Shown here: piece by piece, positions 57,467-64,000 of the stretch
Numbering within the stretch: position 1 is the first letter of the stretch
Layout of the letters: each line of letters starts with the position of its first letter
From: Pelagibacteraceae bacterium AG-365-D07
GTDB taxonomy: Bacteria; Pseudomonadota; Alphaproteobacteria; Pelagibacterales; Pelagibacteraceae
Length of the DNA stretch: 64,000 bases
Assembly (NCBI GenBank): GCA_003280005.1
Contig: QCGH01000001.1
Location: 1-64,000 of the forward strand
Direction: 5' to 3'
Program-made: the position numbers and the translations under genes
Notes under the pieces: generated by a model
What the model was told of the DNA's origin: nothing
Seen by the model: the letters and a program-made list of their open reading frames with translations, nothing else
Database searches by the model: none

Positions 57467-58603
57467 ATGACAACGATTCTATCATTTGCAGTAATTATTT
57501 TGGTTTTAATTTTAGGAGGTCTAATTTTTTATATATTAAAAAATAAAAAAAACCAAGAAGGTATAGATCTTAATAGTCCCGAAATTATTAAACTAGATAG
57601 TCAAATTAATAATCTTGAAAATACAATAACTGTGAAAGACGATTATATTGAACAACTAAAAAAAGATAAAGAAATCTTAGTACAAAATTCAAAAAACGCA
57701 GATTCTTATAAAGAGGTGTCTGATAAAAGTTTTCAGGAATATACTTCTTTAGTTCAAGAGTATAGAAATTTTCATGAAAAGCTCGTTGGAAATGTTAAAT
57801 ACCAAGGGGAATACAATGAAAAAAAATTACAAAGATTACTTGAAAAAAATGGACTAGTTAAAGATCAAGATTTTACTGTTAGAGAGGGACAAATTAATAA
57901 AGACCCAGTTACAGGATTAAGCAAAAGAGTAAATCCTGATTTTATAATTACCCTTCCTGAAGAAAATAGTATTGTTATTGACTGCAAGGTTTCACTTAAA
58001 AACTTCGAGGATTTTGCTAATGAAAAAGATCCTAAACTTAGAAGTGCACATATAAATAAACATTTAGCATCAGTTAGGGATCACATCAAAAGTCTTGCCA
58101 AAAAAAATTATACTAAATTATATAATTTGAAGTCATTTCAATATGTAATTATGTTTATGCCATTTGATACATGTTATTTGTCTGCAATTGAGTATGACAA
58201 GGAATTGCTAGATTTTGCTGCAGAAAATAAGGTTATTTTAGCAGGCCCAATATCAATAATGGCTTTAATTGCAAATGTTACAAGTCTAAAAAATCAACAC
58301 AAACAAATTTCAATTGTTGATAATGTTGTAAAAGATGCTGAGGCAGTATGGGATAAATACACAGTTGTAAGAAACAATATTAAAACATTATTTTCTAGTT
58401 TTAAGACACATAGAAATGCCTTAGAGAGTTTAATTAATAGTACCTATGGTAAAAAGAGCGGGCTTGAGAACTTGATTGTGAAATTAAAAGATGATCATGG
58501 CCTAGAAGGCGGTTCCAAACTTCATTCTACAACAGAGGATGAAAAAATTGTTCCTGATTTAGAAGATGCCGAAGATAAAAAGATAAAAAGTATTGTGAAT
58601 TAA
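57467..58603 (+). CDS. rmuC: DNA recombination protein RmuC
   Basis: A 378-residue RmuC. One N-terminal membrane helix (residues 5-24), a coiled coil (about 35-105), and the RmuC core with VNPDFIITLPEENSIVIDCKVSLKNFEDF, which carries the PD-(D/E)XK-like Asp-x-Lys, then YVIMFMPFDTCY. RmuC limits recombination at inverted repeats. AAAGGAG precedes the ATG by six bases. It ends the rightward operon, 58 bp before the thioredoxin gene. Confidence 0.92.
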   Translation: MTTILSFAVIILVLILGGLIFYILKNKKNQEGIDLNSPEIIKLDSQINNLENTITVKDDYIEQLKKDKEILVQNSKNADSYKEVSDKSFQEYTSLVQEYRNFHEKLVGNVKYQGEYNEKKLQRLLEKNGLVKDQDFTVREGQINKDPVTGLSKRVNPDFIITLPEENSIVIDCKVSLKNFEDFANEKDPKLRSAHINKHLASVRDHIKSLAKKNYTKLYNLKSFQYVIMFMPFDTCYLSAIEYDKELLDFAAENKVILAGPISIMALIANVTSLKNQHKQISIVDNVVKDAEAVWDKYTVVRNNIKTLFSSFKTHRNALESLINSTYGKKSGLENLIVKLKDDHGLEGGSKLHSTTEDEKIVPDLEDAEDKKIKSIVN

Positions 58604-58661
58604 ATAATATTATTTTGTTTTATCTATTGATTTTCAATTATAAAAAATTTATATAATCCTT

Positions 58662-59032
58662 ATGGCAGTTCATGAAGTAACAGATGATAATTTTGAAGAA
58701 AGGGTAATGAAAAACACCAAGGACGTTCTAATTAGAATGACCGCCGAATGGTGTGGTTGATTGCCCCCTAACTTTTCGTTAGGGGGAATTTAAACGGCCC
58801 ATGTAAAACTCTCGCTCCAATAGTTTCTAAAATTTCTGATATGTCAGAGATGTCAAATATTGAATTTCTGGTTCTAGATATCGATTCTAATCCAAACAGC
58901 CCGATAAGAGGAGAATTTATGGTTCGTGGGATACCTGCATGTTTTTATGTAAGAGCAGGCAAAGTTATTTCATCTAAAATTGGCATGACAACCGAAAGTG
59001 ATTTCTTAGCTTGGATTAACTCAAATAAATAA
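58662..59032 (+). CDS. trxA: Thioredoxin interrupted by a 41-nt gap at its active site
   Basis: Codons 58662-58757 encode 32 residues ending AEWCG; the next codon is TGA. From CCA at 58799 the frame resumes as PCKTLAPI and continues 77 codons to TAA, including the cis-Pro loop GIPAC and a normal C-terminal helix. Joined, it is a 109-residue thioredoxin with intact WCGPCK. The buried Asp that lies six residues before the first active-site Cys in E. coli is Arg here. folC follows convergently, as in many alphaproteobacteria where trxA neighbours folC and accD. Expression needs bypassing, RNA removal of the gap, or the gene is broken. Confidence 0.8.
58758..58798 (+). other. 41-nt non-coding gap with GC hairpin, bypass candidate
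   Basis: The gap begins with TGA right after GGT (Gly) and ends with GGC (Gly). CCCCCTAAC (58764-58772) pairs perfectly with GTTAGGGGG (58778-58786) around TTTTC. AGGGGG lies nine bases before GGC and could act as a Shine-Dalgarno-like element. GGU and GGC are both read by tRNA-Gly(GCC). Forty-one is not a multiple of three, and both shifted frames through the gap contain stops. Confidence 0.7.
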
Positions 59033-60289
59033 TTAGTTCTTACTTAATACATTCCCTACATGATACAAACTTCCAAAAACACAAATTGTCTTCGCTTTAT
59101 TTGAATTTAACTTCTTAAAAGCTTCTTGGATACTTTTTGCTTTATCAACAGAATGTCCATTTTTAATAGCAATTATTTTAAGATCTTCAGCCGTACACGA
59201 ATTTGGCTCACTATCAATATTCATAGTTATTATTTTTTTAAATATACCTTGAAAATTCTTTAAAAATTGTGAAGGCATTTTATTTTTTTGCATAGCCCAG
59301 ATCCCGTAAATAGGCCCCTTCAAAGTCTTTAGGTAATTATATAAGTTTTGTGCTGAAGCATTAGAATGAGCACCATCTAAAAGGAGAGCTTCATTTTTGT
59401 TTAGATATTTTCTTAGTTTGCCTTTTTTAATATATTCTAATCGTCCTTCGAATTTAATTTTAGGTATAGTTTTTGTAATTATTTTTAATTTTATATTTAA
59501 GTCTAATGCAATTTTGATTGCTAAACCTAGATTATCAATTAATCCTTTGCTGTGAATATAATTAGAATTAATTTTAATTAAATTTTTATTATCCTTGTAA
59601 AATAACTTTTTCTTTTTACTAATTATTTTCCAAGAAGAGGGGTAAGTAATATTACTCTTATTCTTTTTAAGTATTTTTTTTACTATCCTTAAAACTTTTG
59701 GCTTCTGTTTTCCTATATAAATATTTGTATTATTGCTCATATACCCAACTTTTTGTCTACAAATTTCATTAATAGTTTTAGGATAAACCCACTCAAGATG
59801 CTGCTTGTTTAAATTTGTACATATCTGTATAAAAGGCTTATCCCATACTCGGGATGCATCTCCCTTGAACAGAAGTCCCGCCTCCTGCAAAGAAAAATCA
59901 GCATTTTCTTTTGAGGCTGCTAAGATATGAACTAAAGTTAAAACCTCAAATAAGCTAAGTTTAATTTTGAGTTTTGAGATTTTTTTTTCATATTTTTTAA
60001 TTTCTTTTAGAGAAATAAATCTATTTTTTAACCAGAAACGAGTTCGTAAATCATAAAGATGAGGTGAAAAGTTAGCAGTTGCAGTATTGCCATTTGCTTC
60101 AAGGAAATATTGGAGCGCTTTAATACAAGTGAACTTGCCATCGCTACCTATTATGTTTATTGGCCTTTTTAATTTTAAATGTGGTGAATTTAAAAGAAAT
60201 AAAGCTTTTTTAACTCTAGATAAACCCAATGAAATACTTCTACTATATTTTTTTTGTAGGTTTTTATAATAGATTTCAGAGTTAATCAT
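59033..60289 (-). CDS. folC: Folylpolyglutamate/dihydrofolate synthase
   Basis: A 418-residue Mur-ligase-fold enzyme. PINIIGSDGKFTCIKAL stands where the GTNGKGS P-loop is expected, FEGRLEYI matches the PGRLE motif, and LLLDGAHSNASAQNL matches DGAHNP. HLYDLRTRFWLKN resembles HL..~ERI. It adds glutamates to folates and may make dihydrofolate. The P-loop departure (GSDGKFT) is notable and could affect ATP binding. It lies next to accD in the conserved trp block. Confidence 0.85.
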   Translation of the reverse strand: MINSEIYYKNLQKKYSRSISLGLSRVKKALFLLNSPHLKLKRPINIIGSDGKFTCIKALQYFLEANGNTATANFSPHLYDLRTRFWLKNRFISLKEIKKYEKKISKLKIKLSLFEVLTLVHILAASKENADFSLQEAGLLFKGDASRVWDKPFIQICTNLNKQHLEWVYPKTINEICRQKVGYMSNNTNIYIGKQKPKVLRIVKKILKKNKSNITYPSSWKIISKKKKLFYKDNKNLIKINSNYIHSKGLIDNLGLAIKIALDLNIKLKIITKTIPKIKFEGRLEYIKKGKLRKYLNKNEALLLDGAHSNASAQNLYNYLKTLKGPIYGIWAMQKNKMPSQFLKNFQGIFKKIITMNIDSEPNSCTAEDLKIIAIKNGHSVDKAKSIQEAFKKLNSNKAKTICVFGSLYHVGNVLSKN

Positions 60290-60307
60290 AACTGATTAAC
60301 CGTATTT

Positions 60308-61243
60308 TTATGATGCCTCTTTAGTTTGTATGCTAAGTTCTGAAGTTTGTTCATTATTTTCTGAATTTACTTTAGAATTTGTCTTTAGCAATAAAGATAA
60401 TAATAAACCTATTTCTTTTGCTAGATCTTTTCTATCTGCAATACGATCAATCATTCCATGTTTAAGGCAAAAATCTGCAGTTTGAAAATCTGGCGGCAAT
60501 TCCTCCTTGACGGTCGCTTGGACAACCCGCCGACCACTAAACGCAATAAGACAATCTTTATTTTCTGCTATTTGTACATCCCCGAGCATTGCCATAGATG
60601 CGGTCACCCCACCTGCTACAGGATTCGAATATACTACAAAATATGGAAGACCATTAGATTTAAGTTCATTAATTGCTAAAGTAACTTTTGTCATTCCAGA
60701 AAGTGCAACTAAACTCTCATACATCCGGGCTCCACCAGACGCACATACATTTACAAATGGTTGTTTATTTTTTATACAATGATCTATAGCATAAATTATT
60801 GCTTCAGTTTCACTTGCCCCAAGACTGCCACCGATGAAATCAAAATTTGATGCAGCTACAGTTGTATTTATTCCATTCATTTTTCCTGTTGCAACTAAAA
60901 TTGCACAATCTTGTTTTGTTTTTTTTCTAGCTTCCTTCAATCTATCTTTATAAGACTTTGTATCCGTCCAGGACAATGGATCGTCTTTAACAATAGGTGT
61001 CTTTAAAATTTCATAATTACCATCGTCAAATAGCATCCCAAATCTTTGAAGAGGATTGATTCTATGATGATGGTTACATGATGGGCAAACAAATAAATTT
61101 TTTTCAAGGTCTTTTTTCATAATAGGCTGACCATGACAAGAAATCCAAGGACTATTTTCTCTTTCAGATCTACTAGGAAATTTTTTGTTAAGATTTTCTT
61201 TTATACTTTCACCAAACTTTTTGATTCTGTTTATCCAATTCAT
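60308..61243 (-). CDS. accD: Acetyl-CoA carboxylase carboxyltransferase beta subunit
   Basis: A 311-residue crotonase-fold subunit with the N-terminal zinc ribbon region (WISCHGQPIMKKDL, then VCPSCNHHHRI); one of the four usual Cys is missing from the first knuckle. The core has FIGGSLGASE, ASGGARMYES, GGVTASMAMLGD and FSGRRVV, close to the family. With AccA it transfers carboxyl to acetyl-CoA, starting fatty acid synthesis. It sits between trpA and folC as in many alphaproteobacteria. Confidence 0.93.
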   Translation of the reverse strand: MNWINRIKKFGESIKENLNKKFPSRSERENSPWISCHGQPIMKKDLEKNLFVCPSCNHHHRINPLQRFGMLFDDGNYEILKTPIVKDDPLSWTDTKSYKDRLKEARKKTKQDCAILVATGKMNGINTTVAASNFDFIGGSLGASETEAIIYAIDHCIKNKQPFVNVCASGGARMYESLVALSGMTKVTLAINELKSNGLPYFVVYSNPVAGGVTASMAMLGDVQIAENKDCLIAFSGRRVVQATVKEELPPDFQTADFCLKHGMIDRIADRKDLAKEIGLLLSLLLKTNSKVNSENNEQTSELSIQTKEAS

Positions 61244-61246
61244 GAT

Positions 61247-62050
61247 CTATTTAATTTTATTTTTTAACTTTAATGTCAGTTTATATAAATTTTTGGCAGG
61301 ATTAAGATTTTTTTTAATAGAATCTGTTATATTTCTACATAAATTTGATCCACAAACCAATCCTTGAGCTGATTTTAGGCTAGATATGTTGTTTTCTGTA
61401 ATACCAAATCCAATGATATAATATTTAGATTTATCAATCGATTTTACATAATTGTATCTTTTTAAAATATCTTTTGAACTAACCTTTAGTCTGCCTCCAG
61501 TTGTAGATAGCATTGAAATAATATACACAAGCTCATGACTATGCTTTACTATCTCTTTTAAACGATCCTTTTTTGTAGTAGGGCTTACTAATTGAATAAA
61601 ACAGATAGAGTTTTTCTCACATTTTTCTGAAAATTTTTTATTTAATGGCCACGGTAAATCAACAATAATTAATCCCGAAACAAGATTTTTTTTACAATCT
61701 TTTATAAATTTATTCTCTCCATATTGAAATACAGTTTGGTAGTATAACATTAAGATTACAGGTTTTTCTTTATTTTTATTTTTAAATTTCTTAACCGATT
61801 TAAAAAGATTTTTGTTTTTAAAACCATTTGACAATGATCTATAAGAAGAATCTTGTATAGCTGGACCATCACCTATGGGACAATTAAATGGTATACCCAA
61901 TTCCAGCAAATCAATATTTTGAGATATAGAATTTAGTATTTTAATTGATTGATTTAAATTAGGGTCACCTAATACCGTATACGATATGAGTGCTGGTCTT
62001 TTTTGTTTTTTACATTCCTCAAATGTTTTTTTAATTAATAAGTTTGTCAA
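61247..62050 (-). CDS. trpA: Tryptophan synthase alpha subunit
   Basis: A 267-residue TIM barrel. PALISYTVLGDP opens it; LLELGIPFNCPIGDGPAIQDSSYRSL keeps the catalytic Glu (in LELG) and Asp (in GDGP), but the usual PFSDP reads PFNCP. VILMLYYQTVFQYG and LVSPTTKKDRL are family-like; the STTGGRLK loop replaces GVTGA. It would cleave indole-glycerol phosphate. The stop-start overlap with trpB (ATGA) fits the synthase complex. Confidence 0.9.
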   Translation of the reverse strand: MTNLLIKKTFEECKKQKRPALISYTVLGDPNLNQSIKILNSISQNIDLLELGIPFNCPIGDGPAIQDSSYRSLSNGFKNKNLFKSVKKFKNKNKEKPVILMLYYQTVFQYGENKFIKDCKKNLVSGLIIVDLPWPLNKKFSEKCEKNSICFIQLVSPTTKKDRLKEIVKHSHELVYIISMLSTTGGRLKVSSKDILKRYNYVKSIDKSKYYIIGFGITENNISSLKSAQGLVCGSNLCRNITDSIKKNLNPAKNLYKLTLKLKNKIK

Positions 62051-63276
62051 ATTTTAACTCCTAATTTTTCTGCTATTATTCCAAAATCTTTCATCGCATT
62101 TCCACAAATAAGAGTAATAATTTTATCTGTCTTCTTCATTTTTGGAGCAATTTTACAAACATGGGCTAGAGCATGAGAGGGCTCTAGAGATGCTTGAATT
62201 CCTTCTAATCTTGAACAAAGTTTAAAAGCTTCCAATGTTTCCTCATCGCTAGGTGCAACATATGTTGCTCTTTTTTGTTGTTTTAACCATGAATGGATCG
62301 CTGAGCAGCCGGGATAATCCAAACCCGCACTAACCGATTCTGTATCAGCAATTTGAAAATTTTTATCTTGCATTACATATTGAGCTGCTCCATGTAAAAT
62401 TCCAAGTTTTGAACCATATGTTAATGGAGCTGCATGTTTATTTTTAAATTTTTTTGGTCCTCCAGCCTCGCAACCAATTAATCTGCATCCACTATCAATC
62501 ATATGCATCCAGAACCCAAGACTCGAGCTACCGCCACCAACGGCTGCCACAAGACTCAGGTTCTTTGGAATTCTTCCGAATTCATCTTGAACTTGTTTTT
62601 TTAGCTCTTTTGAAATTACAGACTGGGCGTACGCACAGATCCGAGTATAAATACTTGGGCCCACACTCGATCCTACTGCGAGGTGAACCTTGTCACAGTT
62701 AGCTACAAAATATCTAATGCTTTCGGAGACAGCGTCAACTAATTGTCGTGACCCACTTTTAACTACGTGTATTTCAGCACCTAGCAACCTCATTCTCATA
62801 GAGTTTGGAGCTTGCCGTAAATAATCTTTTTCACCCTGAAAAATTATAGCCTTGAGTCCTGTTGCTGCTGCAGCCATCGCTAAACCTGAGCCCGCCATCC
62901 CTGCTCCAGTGTCCCCAACCACTACCTTTTTATTTGTGTATTTGGCAATTAAACAGTGTAGCAAAGCATTGTTGAGCTTATGACTTTGAGAGTTGGCCAT
63001 TGCTTCATGTTTTGCATATATTTGGGCGCCACCTAAATGTTTAGATAAATTATTTAGTTTAAGAAATGGAGTAGGTCTTCCAATAAATTTGGCATACATC
63101 TCATCTCTTTCTTTTAGAAATTTTTTATTTTTTCTTAATTTTTCAAAAGCATTAGAAAGATCTTCAAGAGGTTGAAAAAGTGTTTCTGGTATATAGGATG
63201 AACCAAATACTTTGCCCCAATATCCATTCTCATCACACTGATCGTATAAAGGAATACCTTTTTTTATTTTAATCAT
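62047..63276 (-). CDS. trpB: Tryptophan synthase beta subunit, divergent
   Basis: A 409-residue PLP enzyme. SQSHKLNNALLH holds the Schiff-base Lys100, GGGSSSLGFW binds phosphate, and SAGLDYPGCSAIHSWL and EPSHALAH close it. Family-invariant HTGAHKINN reads NSQSHKLNN, and GDTGAGMAGSG stands for AETGAGQHGVA, so the catalytic Glu (Glu109 in Salmonella) is Asp122 here. Gene order trpF-trpB-trpA is standard. It likely keeps beta-replacement chemistry, but altered activity or substrate is possible. Confidence 0.88.
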   Translation of the reverse strand: MIKIKKGIPLYDQCDENGYWGKVFGSSYIPETLFQPLEDLSNAFEKLRKNKKFLKERDEMYAKFIGRPTPFLKLNNLSKHLGGAQIYAKHEAMANSQSHKLNNALLHCLIAKYTNKKVVVGDTGAGMAGSGLAMAAAATGLKAIIFQGEKDYLRQAPNSMRMRLLGAEIHVVKSGSRQLVDAVSESIRYFVANCDKVHLAVGSSVGPSIYTRICAYAQSVISKELKKQVQDEFGRIPKNLSLVAAVGGGSSSLGFWMHMIDSGCRLIGCEAGGPKKFKNKHAAPLTYGSKLGILHGAAQYVMQDKNFQIADTESVSAGLDYPGCSAIHSWLKQQKRATYVAPSDEETLEAFKLCSRLEGIQASLEPSHALAHVCKIAPKMKKTDKIITLICGNAMKDFGIIAEKLGVKI

Positions 63277-63901
63277 GTTTTTTTATATTTGAATTAACTA
63301 TATTTAACAATTTATCAATTTTTTTTAAATCCTTTTTACCATTTTCATCTTCTAAAGCTCCCGAAATATCAATCATATAGTTTGAGCCTTTTAAATTGTA
63401 TATATCCTCGATTTGTATGTTACCAGCAATCATCTTATTTAATGAGTCAGGCACATCTTTTAAAAGATTATGATCAAAACTTTCTGATTTATGGTAACCT
63501 TTACTATCAAAAAGTATTATATCTGATATCTCAGAATAATCTTTATATTTTTCTACATCCTGTAAATCTGAAACTGTGATAGCCGAAATTATTTTAATTT
63601 TATACTTCTTTTTAATTTCTATAGTCCGCTCTGGAGTTACATCATAAAGCTGATAATAATCAAAATTTAAGTCTTTAATTTTTTCTAAAATTTCGTTGGT
63701 TGGAGAAACAAGAACGCTAGTAAAATTTATTTGTTTTTTGTTAACATTGATCAATTCTTTTAATTTTTGAAATTCAACATATCTTTTACTTTTTTCATAA
63801 TTTACAATAAAACCAATAAATTTTGGTGGGTAAGAGTGATTTAAAATATATTTCAAAGTTTTAGAATCTGAGACCCCACAAATTTTGACATCTTTGATCA
63901 T
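63269..63901 (-). CDS. trpF: Phosphoribosylanthranilate isomerase
   Basis: A 210-residue TIM barrel. VKICGVSDSKTL is the family start with the catalytic Cys; KFIGFIVNYEKSKRYV and SVLVSPTNEILEKIKDLNFDYYQLYD follow where FVN...VQLHG is usual; the phosphate region and MIDISGALEDENGKKDLKKID end it. The catalytic Asp strand reads IILFDSKGYHKSESFDH. It isomerises PRA to CdRP in tryptophan synthesis. It overlaps trpB by 8 bp and pyrF by 4 bp. Confidence 0.87.
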   Translation of the reverse strand: MIKDVKICGVSDSKTLKYILNHSYPPKFIGFIVNYEKSKRYVEFQKLKELINVNKKQINFTSVLVSPTNEILEKIKDLNFDYYQLYDVTPERTIEIKKKYKIKIISAITVSDLQDVEKYKDYSEISDIILFDSKGYHKSESFDHNLLKDVPDSLNKMIAGNIQIEDIYNLKGSNYMIDISGALEDENGKKDLKKIDKLLNIVNSNIKKHD

Positions 63902-64000
63902 TGATTTAAATGATCAATTAACTTTTTCAAATTTCTTTTAACATTGTGTCGAGTTAAAGATCTTCCAATTACGATTGCATCAGCGTTATATTTAAATAAC
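63898..64000 (-). CDS. pyrF: Orotidine 5'-phosphate decarboxylase, C-terminal end only
   Basis: The last 33 codons of a gene that enters from the right edge. YNADAIVIGRSLT matches the phosphate-binding end of PyrF barrels, followed by a short basic helix and TGA overlapping the trpF start. PyrF next to trpF is common in alphaproteobacteria. The rest lies outside the window. Confidence 0.75.
   Translation of the reverse strand, partial: LFKYNADAIVIGRSLTRHNVKRNLKKLIDHLNQ

Noticed and set aside
58758-58793. TGA in the thioredoxin gene read as selenocysteine with the hairpin as SECIS
   Set aside because: Reading through TGA gives ten unrelated residues and then TAA at 58791-58793. It does not produce the second active-site Cys or rejoin the thioredoxin frame, and no selenocysteine genes are seen in the window.
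58755-58798. Simple -1 or +1 ribosomal frameshift at the thioredoxin gap
   Set aside because: The frame of the downstream half contains TAA at 58769-58771 inside the gap, so a one-base shift cannot reach the second half. Skipping the gap, or removing it, is required.
58841-59032. Independent small gene starting at ATG 58841
   Set aside because: The sequence is the C-terminal two-thirds of a thioredoxin, and the same frame extends upstream to the P-C-K of the active site. It is the second part of the interrupted gene.

Overview
The window is a 64 kb piece of a very AT-rich, densely packed alphaproteobacterial genome. Genes sit on both strands with spacers that are often zero or negative, and many stop and start codons overlap (TAATG, ATGA). 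The gene content and order point to the SAR11 clade (Pelagibacterales, 'Candidatus Pelagibacter'-like): thrS-infC-rpmI-rplT-pheST-lepA, cobT-cobS-dnaJ-like, aroB-aroK, def-fmt-truA, dapE-dapD, argB-yidC-yidD-rnpA-rpmH, murA-DUF2948-hisD-infA, hisS-hisZ-hisG and trpF-trpB-trpA-accD-folC-trx. The taxonomic call is inferred from content, composition and gene order; no database was searched.

Layout. 1-10048: a partial alpha/beta hydrolase, a GT4 glycosyltransferase, then a translation block (ThrRS, IF3, L35, L20, PheRS alpha/beta, LepA). 10050-18382: a cell-surface sugar cluster (GT17, cupin/C-methyltransferase fusion, GT61 with a broken 5' end, DegT aminotransferase, N-formyltransferase, UXS-like dehydratase/decarboxylase, DUF4422-like, methyltransferase) that ends against tRNA-Ser(GGA). 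18651-38616: housekeeping genes (gyrB, RegB-type redox kinase, CobT/CobS, J-domain protein, BolA, aroB/aroK, def/fmt/truA, a SET-domain protein next to a histone-deacetylase-family enzyme, dapE/dapD, argB, yidC/yidD/rnpA/rpmH). 38699-41757: a TVP38-type membrane protein, a second small surface-polysaccharide pair and tRNA-Thr(GGT). 41841-49800: dcd, murA, hisD, infA, tRNA-Phe, cspA, tRNA-His, hisS, hisZ, hisG. 49786-58603: an accessory island. 58662-64000: thioredoxin, folC, accD, trpA, trpB, trpF and the 3' end of pyrF.

The island between hisG and the thioredoxin gene is the most unusual gene block. Two operons diverge from a roughly 60-bp region with two back-to-back near-consensus sigma70 promoters, one overlapping a perfect 14-bp palindrome. 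Leftward: a 494-residue protein with an S24/LexA-like fold lacking the Ser/Lys dyad, an ExoI-family exonuclease and a 63-residue protein. Rightward: a compositionally odd 5' segment, a stand-alone WGR protein, a 101-residue protein, a protein joining a GHKL-type ATPase to a C-terminal zincin motif (HExxHxxGxxD), and RmuC. A PD-(D/E)XK exonuclease and two basic unknown proteins lie beside it. I infer a repressor-controlled DNA-end processing or defence system; its function is not shown by the sequence.

The most striking single feature is in the thioredoxin gene (58662-59032). The reading frame runs into the active site as W-C-G, meets UGA immediately, then a 9-bp GC-rich perfect hairpin. It resumes 41 nt later, after a GGC codon, as P-C-K and runs intact to the end of a normal-length thioredoxin. 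A glycine codon before a stop, a hairpin in the gap and a cognate glycine codon at the far side are the architecture of translational bypassing known from phage T4 gene 60. A recent insertion or an assembly fault are the competing explanations.
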